From the NCBI RefSeq assembly GCF_028473665.1, contig NZ_CP098774.1:1984001-2048000 (forward strand): a stretch of DNA of 64,000 nucleotides. The letters are read 5' to 3'. The notes under the pieces were generated by a model. That model saw only the letters and a list, made by a program, of their open reading frames with translations, was not told the origin of the DNA and did no database searches. This stretch comes from Sphingomonas sp. QA11 (GTDB lineage Bacteria > Pseudomonadota > Alphaproteobacteria > Sphingomonadales > Sphingomonadaceae). Both the position numbers and the translations under genes were made by a program. The stretch's first letter is position 1, and each line of letters begins with the position of its first letter. This document shows, in pieces, positions 34,075 through 42,366 of the stretch.

Positions 34075-35054
34075 CGCCCGGCGACGGGGCAATCGAGCTG
34101 TCGTTCGTCATTCCCTGCTTCAACGAGGAAGAAAATGTCGGGGCGATCTGTACGGCGGTAACGGCCGAGGCGGAGCGCCATGTCCGCTCGCACGAGATCA
34201 TCCTGATCGACAATGATTCGACTGACAATACCCGTGCCCTGATGCGCGACCTGTGTGCCGGGGACCCGCGTATCCGCGCGATCTTCAACAACCGCAATTA
34301 CGGCCAGATGCGTTCGCCGACCTACGGCATCTATCAGGCCGAGGGCGCCGCGGTGATCGGCATGGGCGCCGATTTCCAGGATCCGCCGGCGATGATCGGC
34401 GCGCTCGTCGAACAATGGCGCGCCGGTGCGCAGGTGGTGCTGGGACAGCGCCGGTCCGAACGCGCATCGCCGTTGCTGAGGATGGCCCGCGGGCTTGGTT
34501 ATGGTTTCCTGCGCCGCTACGGCGACTATCCGGTGATCCCCGGCGCGACCGGTTTCGGCCTGTTCGATCGTGAAGTGGTCGACGCGCTCGCCGCGTGGAA
34601 CGAGCCCGAACCCTTTTTCCGCGGCATGGTGGTCGAAAGCGGCTTCCGCATCGCGGTCGTGCCGTTCGACCGGCCGGAGCGCGCGGCCGGCGAGACCAAG
34701 AACGGTTTCGCGACCCTCTTCTCCTTCGCCCTCTCCGGACTGGCCGGATCGGCCAAGTCGCTGCTGCGGCTGCCCATTCCCCTCGCCTTCCTCGCAGCCG
34801 CCGCAGTCATTCCGCTTTCCGCCGGGACGATCGTGACCGCGATCGGCGGCGGCAGCGCCTGGCCCCTGTTTGGGATGACGCTGGCCACGGCGATGTTCGC
34901 GGTGCTCCTGCTCTTCCTCGGCCTGATCGGCGAGCAGGTACGCATGCTTGCCGAACGCAGCCGCAACGTGCCGCTGGTGATCGAGCGGGAACGGCTCAAC
35001 TTCCCCCAGGACCGCGCCCGGCCCGCCGAACGGACGCTGGTCCGCAGGCCATGA
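34071..35054 (+). CDS. GtrB/DPM1-like glycosyltransferase family 2
   Basis: The 327-residue protein has a GT2 domain (SFVIPCFNEEENVGA, a DFQDPP metal-binding motif near 102-107, GQRRSERASP) and two C-terminal transmembrane helices (about 235-255 and 268-290). It resembles enzymes that load a sugar onto undecaprenyl phosphate. Together with the GtrA-like flippase at 39173 and the large membrane glycosyltransferases nearby it could form a Gtr-type modification route. Confidence 0.87.
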   Translation: MTPGDGAIELSFVIPCFNEEENVGAICTAVTAEAERHVRSHEIILIDNDSTDNTRALMRDLCAGDPRIRAIFNNRNYGQMRSPTYGIYQAEGAAVIGMGADFQDPPAMIGALVEQWRAGAQVVLGQRRSERASPLLRMARGLGYGFLRRYGDYPVIPGATGFGLFDREVVDALAAWNEPEPFFRGMVVESGFRIAVVPFDRPERAAGETKNGFATLFSFALSGLAGSAKSLLRLPIPLAFLAAAAVIPLSAGTIVTAIGGGSAWPLFGMTLATAMFAVLLLFLGLIGEQVRMLAERSRNVPLVIERERLNFPQDRARPAERTLVRRP

Positions 35055-36349
35055 ACCGGCGAGCACTGCCGTCCCTGCTGCCCGAGATCGCGCTGATGCT
35101 TGCCGTGGCGGCGAGCGTCGCGTGGACGGCATGGCGTTTCCACGACCTCGGCTATCTGCCCCAGCCCTTCGTGTTCGATACCAACGACACCTTCATGGAC
35201 TGGTTCAACACCGCCTATTGGGCGAACCATCCCGGTGCCTTTTCGGTGTGGCGCACGGTGTACCCGCCCTTGTCCTTCGTCTTCCTCGACCTGTTCAGCC
35301 TGCCGGGCTGCTATCTGCAGTCGCCTTTCCATGCCCGGGACTGCGACTGGGTGGCGCGCACCACGATCCTGGCTCTTTACGGGCTGAACGTCGCGCTCGC
35401 CTGGTGGAGCTTCCATCGCACCGACCCGCGCACCGCGCCGATGCGGGCGATTGCCTTCGGACTGGGCCTGCCGCTGCTGTTCACGCTTGAACGCGGCAAC
35501 CTGATCCTGGCCGCCCTGCCCTGCTTCATCCTCGCCCATGGTCCGCTCGTCCGCTCCGCGGCGTGGCGATCCTTCGCCGCTGCCGCGACGATCAACTTCA
35601 AGCCCTATCTGCTGCTGCCGGTACTGGCGCATGCGGTGAAACGCGACTGGCGCCCGCTCGAACTGGCGGGGATCGCCACCATCGCGCTCTATCTGGTGAC
35701 GCTCGCGATCATCGGCAGCGGCACGCCGATGGAAATCGCCGCGAACACCGCCAACTGGGTGGTCTTCCAGGGCGGGCAGGTATGGAACGAGATCCATTAT
35801 TCGACCAGCTACGCGCCACTGCTTCAGGTCCGCAACTCGCAGATCCCGGTGCTCGAGTTCGTGCCATCGCGTACGGTCGAGATGATCGAATGGCTGGTGC
35901 CGGTGGTGATCCATGCAAGCCAGGGCATCGCGGTGCTGGCGCTGGCCGCCGCCTGGCTTCAGCCGCGCGCGCTGCCGTCGTATCGCATCTCGACGATCCT
36001 GCTCGGCATGTTGCTCGTCACCCAGTCGCCGGGCGGCTACACCCAGGCTTTTCTGCTGTTCCTCGTCCTGCTCGAAGCGTGGCGCGGCATCGGGCCGGTG
36101 GTGGCGATCGTCTGCGCCTATCTGCTGTGTCTCGTGACCGACTGGCCGCTCTCGACGGTGCTCGATCTCTCCCTCGAAAGCTGGCTCGGCGGCCGGCCGG
36201 TGAGCCCCAGCTTCGGCCTCGCCATCGGGCATTTCGTGCGGCCGGGCCTGGTCGCGCTGATCCTCTGGGCGCTCGCGCTGGACAGCGTGGCGCGCGTAGT
36301 CCGCGCGCACCGTGAACATCGCCCGTCGCTCGGGCTGGTACCCGCATGA
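35051..36349 (+). CDS. Polytopic membrane protein, probable GT-C/GT87-like glycosyltransferase
   Basis: The 432-residue protein has around ten hydrophobic segments. An acidic motif in the first periplasmic loop (FDTNDTFMDWFN, about residues 41-52) and an LERGN motif resemble GT87-type enzymes that take sugars from lipid-phosphate donors. The family call is tentative. It starts in an ATGA overlap with the GT2 gene. Confidence 0.65.
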   Translation: MNRRALPSLLPEIALMLAVAASVAWTAWRFHDLGYLPQPFVFDTNDTFMDWFNTAYWANHPGAFSVWRTVYPPLSFVFLDLFSLPGCYLQSPFHARDCDWVARTTILALYGLNVALAWWSFHRTDPRTAPMRAIAFGLGLPLLFTLERGNLILAALPCFILAHGPLVRSAAWRSFAAAATINFKPYLLLPVLAHAVKRDWRPLELAGIATIALYLVTLAIIGSGTPMEIAANTANWVVFQGGQVWNEIHYSTSYAPLLQVRNSQIPVLEFVPSRTVEMIEWLVPVVIHASQGIAVLALAAAWLQPRALPSYRISTILLGMLLVTQSPGGYTQAFLLFLVLLEAWRGIGPVVAIVCAYLLCLVTDWPLSTVLDLSLESWLGGRPVSPSFGLAIGHFVRPGLVALILWALALDSVARVVRAHREHRPSLGLVPA

Positions 36350-37359
36350 TCCTCGATGAGGATCTCGATGCGGTGCAAACCGCGCTCGCGCCGCTCTGGC
36401 CGCGGCTGGAAGGCGCACGCATCTTCATGACCGGCGGCACCGGGTTCATCGGCCGCTGGATGCTCGAAGCGCTGAACCGCGCCGACATCGACATCGACGT
36501 GACGATCCTGAGCCGCGATCCGGGCGCCTTCGCAACCAGGGTACCGCATCTCGCCCGGCGCTTTCGGTTCGTGGCGGGCGATGTCATCAGCTTCGTGCCG
36601 CCGGAGTGCCGGTTTACCCATGTGATCCACGCCGCGACCGATGCCAGCGCCGCGCTCAATGCCAACGATCCGCGTCTCATGTTCGACACGATCGTCACCG
36701 GTACGCGCCGCGCGCTCGATCTCGCCGTCGAATGCGGCGCCCGGCGCTTCTTCTTCCTCAGTTCAGGCGCCGTCTATGGCGCGCAGCCCTGGGATGTCGC
36801 GCATGTCCCCGAGGATTGGACGGGCGGCCCTGATCAACGCGATCCGCGCTCGGCCTATGGCGAGGGCAAGCGCGCGGCCGAGATGCTCTGCGCCATCTAT
36901 GGCAAGCAATTCGGGCTCGACGTGGTCAATGCACGCATCTTCGCGCTGCTCGGGCCGCTTCTCTCGCTCGATATCCATTTCGCCGCGGGCAACTTCATCC
37001 GCGATGCCATTGCCGGGCGGACGATCCGGGTCGACGGCGCGGGAACGGCGGTGCGCTCCTACCTCTATGCCGCCGACCTGACCGTCTGGCTCTGGACATT
37101 GCTGATCAGCGGGGACGCGGGCGCAGTGTTCAATGTCGGGTCCGAGGAAGCTGTCTCGATCGCCGACCTGGCGCGGCGCACCGCCGCCCTGCTCGGCGGG
37201 CCCGGCGTCGAGATTCTCGGCCGGCCCGATCCCGGCTGGAACCCCGGCCGCTACGTGCCGTCGACCGAGGCAATCCGCTGGGCGCACGGCCTCTCTCCCA
37301 CGATCGGCCTCGACGAGGCGATCCGGCGCACCGCGCTTTCGAACAGATGGACACGATGA
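36346..37359 (+). CDS. NAD-dependent sugar epimerase/dehydratase (extended SDR)
   Basis: The 337-residue enzyme has the nucleotide-binding motif TGGTGFIG (about 29-36), a catalytic serine region FLSSGAVYG, and YGEGK (Tyr/Lys pair). This is the layout of nucleotide-sugar epimerases and 4-ketoreductases. In this operon it could act on a CDP-4-keto sugar supplied by RfbG; this is inferred from context. ATGA overlap upstream and downstream. Confidence 0.85.
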   Translation: MILDEDLDAVQTALAPLWPRLEGARIFMTGGTGFIGRWMLEALNRADIDIDVTILSRDPGAFATRVPHLARRFRFVAGDVISFVPPECRFTHVIHAATDASAALNANDPRLMFDTIVTGTRRALDLAVECGARRFFFLSSGAVYGAQPWDVAHVPEDWTGGPDQRDPRSAYGEGKRAAEMLCAIYGKQFGLDVVNARIFALLGPLLSLDIHFAAGNFIRDAIAGRTIRVDGAGTAVRSYLYAADLTVWLWTLLISGDAGAVFNVGSEEAVSIADLARRTAALLGGPGVEILGRPDPGWNPGRYVPSTEAIRWAHGLSPTIGLDEAIRRTALSNRWTR

Positions 37360-39176
37360 CCCTGATAAAACTCTCCGACTGGGTGGCGAAACAGCTCGTC
37401 AGGCACGGCATCGAGCATGTCTTCATGCTCACCGGCGGCGGTGCGATGCACCTCAACCACTCGCTCGGCACGCATCCGCGCCTCGCGACGACCTTCACTC
37501 ATCACGAGCAGGCGCTGTCGATGGCGGCGGAGGCCTATTACCGGCTCACCAACAAGCTGGCGGTGGTGAACGTGACGTCCGGGCCGGGCGGGACCAATGC
37601 GATCACCGGTGTCTATGGCGCGTGGGTCGATTCAATCGGCATGCTGGTACTCTCCGGCCAGGTGAAGCGCGAGACAACGGTGCGCGCCACCGGCCTGCCG
37701 CTGCGCCAATATGGCGACCAGGAACTCGACATCGAGGAACTGGTTCGTCCGATCACCAAATATGCGACGATGGTCACTGATCCGCGATCGATCCGCTACC
37801 ATCTCGAAAAGGCGATCTACCTGGCGACCAGCGGGCGTCCCGGGCCGGTATGGCTCGATATCCCGCTCGACGTGCAGGCGATGAAGATCGACCCGGATAC
37901 GCTGGGCGGGTTCGATCCAGCCGAACTGGACGAGCCCTGGACTCATGCCGACCTGCCGACGACTGCGGCAGCGATTCTCGACCGGCTCCGCAACGCGGAA
38001 CGGCCGGTGGTGTTCGCTGGGGGCGGCGTGCGGCTTTCCGGCGCCTATGCCGATTTCCTGCGCCTGATCGACCGGCTCGGCGTTCCCGTCGTCACCGGCT
38101 GGAACGCGCACGACGTGCTGTGGAACGATCATCCGCTCTATGCCGGCCGCCCCGGTACGGTGGGCGACCGTGCCGGCAATATGGTAACCCAGAGCGCGGA
38201 CCTGCTGGTGGTGCTGGGCAGCCGCCTCAACATCCGCCAGGTCAGCTATAACTGGCAGAGCTTCGCGCGCGCGGCGTTCAAGATCTGGGTCGACATCGAT
38301 CCGGTCGAGTTGCGCAAGCCGAACGTGGTGCCGGACATGCCCGTGGTGGCTGATCTCGGCACGCTGATACCGGCGCTGCTCGACCAGCCCTATGAGGGGC
38401 CGACAGCGGGGCATCGCGAATGGATGAACTGGGCGCGCGAGCGGGTCAGCCGCTTCCCCGTGGTGCTGCCCGAATATCACGACCACGGGCCGCACCTTCA
38501 CCCCTATGTCGCGATGGATGCCCTGTTCCGGCAGCTCGGCGAGGACGATGTCGTCGTCACCGGCAATGGCAGCGCCTGTGTCGTCAGCTTCCAGGCAGCC
38601 GAGATCAAGCGCGGCCAGCGGCTCTGGACCAATTCCGGCTGCGCGACGATGGGCTACGACCTGCCAGCCGCGATCGGCGTGTGTGCAGCGACCGGCGGCA
38701 AGCAGCGGGTGATCGCGATCGCCGGCGACGGCAGCATCATGATGAACCTGCAGGAGATGCAGACGATCGCAGGCTATGGCCTGCCGGTGAAGGTCTTCCT
38801 GATCAACAACAGCGGCTATGTCTCGATCTTCCAGACTCACCGCAACTTCTTCGATGGCGTCGAAGTCGGCGGCGGCCCCAAGAGCAACGTGACCTTCCCC
38901 GATTTCGGCAAGGTCGCCGCCGCCTTCGGCTTCGCCTATTTCCGGGCGGAAACTCACGACGACCTGCCCGGCACCATTGCCGAAGCCCTTGCCGCGCCGG
39001 GGCCGGTGCTGTGCGAGCTGGTCGTCGACGAAAATGTCTCGTTCGCGCCCAAGCTCGGCGCCAAGGCGCATCCCGACGGACGGATCACCTCGCCCGCGCT
39101 CGAGGACCTTTCGCCCTTCCTCCCGCGCGAGGTGCTGCGCGAGAATATGCGGATTCCGTTGTGGGAAGAATCGTGA
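37356..39176 (+). CDS. Thiamine diphosphate-dependent acetolactate-synthase-like enzyme
   Basis: The 606-residue protein has all three ThDP-enzyme domains: the catalytic Glu in HHEQALSMAAEAY (E51), TSGPGGTNA, and the ThDP-binding motif GDGS...NN near 457-485. The gene sits among sugar-nucleotide genes, far from any ilv context. The best-known parallel is YerE, which adds a two-carbon unit from pyruvate to a CDP-3,6-dideoxy-4-hexulose to make the branched sugar yersiniose. RfbF and RfbG, which feed that pathway, are encoded 1.3 kb away. ATG 37356 gives the same ATGA overlap as its neighbours; ATG 37347 is possible. Confidence 0.8.
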   Translation: MTLIKLSDWVAKQLVRHGIEHVFMLTGGGAMHLNHSLGTHPRLATTFTHHEQALSMAAEAYYRLTNKLAVVNVTSGPGGTNAITGVYGAWVDSIGMLVLSGQVKRETTVRATGLPLRQYGDQELDIEELVRPITKYATMVTDPRSIRYHLEKAIYLATSGRPGPVWLDIPLDVQAMKIDPDTLGGFDPAELDEPWTHADLPTTAAAILDRLRNAERPVVFAGGGVRLSGAYADFLRLIDRLGVPVVTGWNAHDVLWNDHPLYAGRPGTVGDRAGNMVTQSADLLVVLGSRLNIRQVSYNWQSFARAAFKIWVDIDPVELRKPNVVPDMPVVADLGTLIPALLDQPYEGPTAGHREWMNWARERVSRFPVVLPEYHDHGPHLHPYVAMDALFRQLGEDDVVVTGNGSACVVSFQAAEIKRGQRLWTNSGCATMGYDLPAAIGVCAATGGKQRVIAIAGDGSIMMNLQEMQTIAGYGLPVKVFLINNSGYVSIFQTHRNFFDGVEVGGGPKSNVTFPDFGKVAAAFGFAYFRAETHDDLPGTIAEALAAPGPVLCELVVDENVSFAPKLGAKAHPDGRITSPALEDLSPFLPREVLRENMRIPLWEES

Positions 39177-39589
39177 AGGCCGGCATAGCCGGCAACGGAC
39201 GGCGCCCGCTGCGTTTCCTGGTGGCGGGGGCGGCGAACACCGGCTTCGGCCTGGGTATCTACCCGCTGCTGCTGTGGAGTTTCGCCGCACTCCAGCATCA
39301 CTATATGCTGGCGTTGGCCATCGCCCAGGCGGTGAGCCTGTGTTTCGCCTTTGCGACCTACAAGCTCGGCGTGTTCAGGACCCGCGGCAATCTGGCCCGC
39401 GAGTTCGGCGCCTTTTCCAGCTTCTACCTGTTCAACTATGCCGCCAACTGGGCAGCGTTGCCATTGCTGGTCGAGGTCGCCGGCCTGCCGCCGATACTGG
39501 CCCAGCTGGGTTTCACCGCGATCCTGATCGTCGGCAGCTATTTCTGGCACAGCCACGTCACCTTCCGGCCGGCTGGAAAGGAGACATGA
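39173..39589 (+). CDS. GtrA-like flippase/membrane protein
   Basis: The 138-residue protein has four transmembrane segments and the GtrA pattern (RFLVAGAANTGFGLGIYPLL, FAFATYKLGVF, YFWHSHVTF). GtrA proteins are thought to flip undecaprenyl-phosphate-linked sugars made by GtrB-type enzymes. The GTG start overlaps the upstream TGA (GTGA). Confidence 0.85.
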   Translation: MKAGIAGNGRRPLRFLVAGAANTGFGLGIYPLLLWSFAALQHHYMLALAIAQAVSLCFAFATYKLGVFRTRGNLAREFGAFSSFYLFNYAANWAALPLLVEVAGLPPILAQLGFTAILIVGSYFWHSHVTFRPAGKET

Positions 39590-40542
39590 TGGACCATGAA
39601 TTCCTGCGGCGCCCATGCCCGCTATGCGGCACCAATGACGCTCGGGAGGAAGTCCGCAGCGCGCAGCGTGCCGAAGCGAAGACCCTTGAATCGCTTCGCC
39701 CCTTCTGGTCCGGGCTTTTCAAGGAAAAGCTGTTCTTCTCCTATCATCGCTGCCTCGCCTGCGGGCTGCTCTACAATCCGATCTTCTTCGATGGCCCGCA
39801 GCTCGCCAATCTCTATTCGAGCATGGCGCCGAATATGGATCTCGTGACCAGCGACGCGATCGCCGCCACGCAGCGCGGCTATTTCGAGGCGGCAGCGGCG
39901 CGCGCCATGCTCGATGGCGACTATCTCGAGATCGGGCCCGACATCGGCTATATCGTCGGGGAAGCGGCGCAGCGCGGCGATTTCGAGCATTTCTGGCTGT
40001 TCGAACCCAATCGCGCCATCCATGATCAGCTGCGCAGGGCAACGGGCGGGCGCCCCGCGACGGTGCTTCCCGACATGGACGATCTGTCCGCCGTGCCGGA
40101 CGGTTCAGTGAGCCTGGCGGTGATGGTGCACGTACTCGACCATCTGCTCGATCCGCTTGCTGCCCTTGAGCAGATACGCACCAAATTGCGCGCTGATGGG
40201 ACGCTGATGATAGTGACCCATGACGAGCGTTCGCTGCTCCGCCGCGTGATGGGCGTGCGCTGGCCGCCGTTCTGCCTCCAGCATCCGGAACTCTACAATC
40301 CGACGACGATCCACAATCTCCTGATCCGCGCGGGCTATGGCGAGGTCGCGGTGAACCGCAGCTACAACCATTTCCCGATCGACTTCCTGGCCCGACAGGC
40401 GGCGTGGACTATCGGCCTGAAGCTTGATCGCGTGCCCTTGCCGGCTTTCCCGATCGCGCTACGCCTGGGCAATATGCTGACGCTCGCGAGCGCACCGGCT
40501 CAGGCAGCCGAGCGCTCGTCCAGCCGGCCCGTAGCGGTTTGA
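39589..40542 (+). CDS. Class I SAM methyltransferase with N-terminal zinc ribbon
   Basis: The 317-residue protein starts with CPLCG and CLACG pairs about 45 residues apart, as in sugar C- or O-methyltransferases of the NovU/TylC3 type. A methyltransferase core follows (YLEIGPDIGYI, MVHVLDHLLDPLAAL). It may methylate a nucleotide sugar. AGGAG at 39579-39583 favours ATG 39589 over 39586. Its last 43 bases overlap the end of the convergent rfbG gene. Confidence 0.8.
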   Translation: MDHEFLRRPCPLCGTNDAREEVRSAQRAEAKTLESLRPFWSGLFKEKLFFSYHRCLACGLLYNPIFFDGPQLANLYSSMAPNMDLVTSDAIAATQRGYFEAAAARAMLDGDYLEIGPDIGYIVGEAAQRGDFEHFWLFEPNRAIHDQLRRATGGRPATVLPDMDDLSAVPDGSVSLAVMVHVLDHLLDPLAALEQIRTKLRADGTLMIVTHDERSLLRRVMGVRWPPFCLQHPELYNPTTIHNLLIRAGYGEVAVNRSYNHFPIDFLARQAAWTIGLKLDRVPLPAFPIALRLGNMLTLASAPAQAAERSSSRPVAV

Positions 40543-41594
40543 TAATCAGTGATCTGCGCGCGCGTGACTGTCCGTGCGTCCGCGCCGGATGCCACGGCCT
40601 TGTGCCACGCAACGATCCAGTCGAGCGCCTGCTCCAGCGTCAGCCCCGGCCGCCAGCCCAATGCCGCCCGTGCCCTGGAGCAATCGAGCCGAAGCAATCC
40701 CGCCTCATGAGGGCGTGCGCCGGTGTCGGGCACCGCGTCGGCCGCGCCGCCGCCCCAGCCGGCGCGCATCCGCTCGACGATCCAGGAAACCGGGCGGGCA
40801 TCCTCGTCGCCGGGCCCGAAATTCCAGGCATCGGCAAACTGTCTTTCACCGGCCAGCAACCGCTCCGCGATCATCAGATAGCCGCCGAGCGCTTCAAGCA
40901 CATGCTGCCATGGCCGCACCGCATCTGGCGCGCGGATCAGCGGTGCCGCACCGGCCTCGAACGCGCGGACCAGGTCGGGCAGCAACCGATCCGCCGCCCA
41001 GTCGCCTCCGCCGATGACGTTGCCCGCACGGACCGACGCGAGCAACGGCCCGCCCTCGGCGAAGAAGGAACGTCGCCAGGCCGATACAACCAGTTCGGCC
41101 GCCCCCTTGCTGCTGCTATAGGGGTCGTGCCCGCCCATCGGATCGTTCTCGCGATACGGCCAGATCCATTCGCGATTCTCGTAGCATTTATCGCTGGTGA
41201 CGCAGACGATCGCCTTCACGCCGGTCGCGCGCCGTGCCGCTTCGAGCATATGGACGGTGCCCATCACATTGGTTGCGTAGGTCTCGACCGGTTCGACATA
41301 GGACAGGCGGACGAGCGGCTGCGCGGCGAGATGGAAGATCACCTCGGGCCGGCTCGCCTCCACCACTGCCCGGACGGCCGCCAGGTCGCGTACGTCGCCT
41401 TCCACATGCCTGACCAGCCCCGCGACCCGCGCCGTCTCGAACAGGCTCGGCTCGGTCGGCGGCGGGAGGGCGAAGCCGGTGACCTCGGCACCCATCGCAT
41501 TGAGCCACAAGCTGAGCCAGCTCCCCTTGAAGCCGGTATGTCCCGTCACGAGCACCCGGCGGCGGGACCAGGTGCCGCTCACCAGCGTTTCCAT
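40500..41594 (-). CDS. rfbG: CDP-glucose 4,6-dehydratase
   Basis: The 364-residue extended SDR has TGHTGFKGSWL at its nucleotide-binding turn, a signature of CDP-glucose 4,6-dehydratases. It also has LAAQPLVRLSY, CVTSDKCYEN, YSSSKGAAE and NVIGGGDWA. It converts CDP-glucose to CDP-4-keto-6-deoxyglucose. The start at 41594 overlaps the end of rfbF by 16 bp. The 3' end runs 43 bp into the convergent methyltransferase gene. Confidence 0.92.
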   Translation of the reverse strand: METLVSGTWSRRRVLVTGHTGFKGSWLSLWLNAMGAEVTGFALPPPTEPSLFETARVAGLVRHVEGDVRDLAAVRAVVEASRPEVIFHLAAQPLVRLSYVEPVETYATNVMGTVHMLEAARRATGVKAIVCVTSDKCYENREWIWPYRENDPMGGHDPYSSSKGAAELVVSAWRRSFFAEGGPLLASVRAGNVIGGGDWAADRLLPDLVRAFEAGAAPLIRAPDAVRPWQHVLEALGGYLMIAERLLAGERQFADAWNFGPGDEDARPVSWIVERMRAGWGGGAADAVPDTGARPHEAGLLRLDCSRARAALGWRPGLTLEQALDWIVAWHKAVASGADARTVTRAQITDYQTATGRLDERSAA

Positions 41595-42352
41595 GGCGCG
41601 CTGCCGGTGTTCCACAGTTCGTCGAGCTGCATCTTGTCACGCAGCGTATCCATCGGCTGCCAGAACCCGTCATGCTGATAGCTCATCAGTTCTCCGCATC
41701 GTGCCAGCTGCTCGAGCGGGCCGGCCTCCCAGACGCTCTCCGGCCCGTCGACCAGATCGAGCACCGACGGATCGGCAACGAAGAAACCGCCGTTGATCCG
41801 CCCTCCGTCGCCCGCGGGCTTCTCGCGGAAATCGATGACGCGGTTACCATCGAACTCAAGCGCGCCGAAGCGGCCCGGCGGCGAGACCGAGGTGATCGTC
41901 GCACGGAGCCCATGCGCCTTGTGGAAGCGCACCAGCTCCGCAACATCGATATCGGCGACGCCGTCGCCATAGGTGAAGCAGAAGGGCTCGTCCGGATCGA
42001 GATAGTGACGGATCGCCGCCAGCCGCCCGCCGGTCATCGTCGCAGGCCCGGTCTCCACCAGGGTGATGCGCCACGGCTCGCTGCGGGCATAATGCACCTC
42101 CATGCCGTTCCCGCCGCGCAGGTCGATCGTGACGTCAGAGGTGTGCAGGAAATAATTCGCGAAATATTCCTTGATCAAATAGCCCTTGTACCCGAGGCAA
42201 ATGACGAAGTCGTTGAATCCGGCCGAAGAATAGATCTTCATGATGTGCCAGAGAATCGGCATGCCGCCGATCTCGACCATCGGTTTCGGCCGGACGCTGG
42301 TTTCTTCGCCGAGCCGGGTGCCCAATCCGCCGGCCAGGATTACGGTTCGCAT
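41579..42352 (-). CDS. rfbF: Glucose-1-phosphate cytidylyltransferase
   Basis: The 257-residue nucleotidyltransferase has GGLGTRLGEET..RPKPM at the start, YGDGVADI, REKP and NGGFFV, matching RfbF in motif and length. It makes CDP-glucose from CTP and glucose 1-phosphate for RfbG. Its ATG lies only 14 bp from that of the divergent membrane glycosyltransferase, so its promoter must be inside the neighbouring gene. Confidence 0.94.
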   Translation of the reverse strand: MRTVILAGGLGTRLGEETSVRPKPMVEIGGMPILWHIMKIYSSAGFNDFVICLGYKGYLIKEYFANYFLHTSDVTIDLRGGNGMEVHYARSEPWRITLVETGPATMTGGRLAAIRHYLDPDEPFCFTYGDGVADIDVAELVRFHKAHGLRATITSVSPPGRFGALEFDGNRVIDFREKPAGDGGRINGGFFVADPSVLDLVDGPESVWEAGPLEQLARCGELMSYQHDGFWQPMDTLRDKMQLDELWNTGSAPWKRW

Positions 42353-42366
42353 CGTCGCTCCACGTC

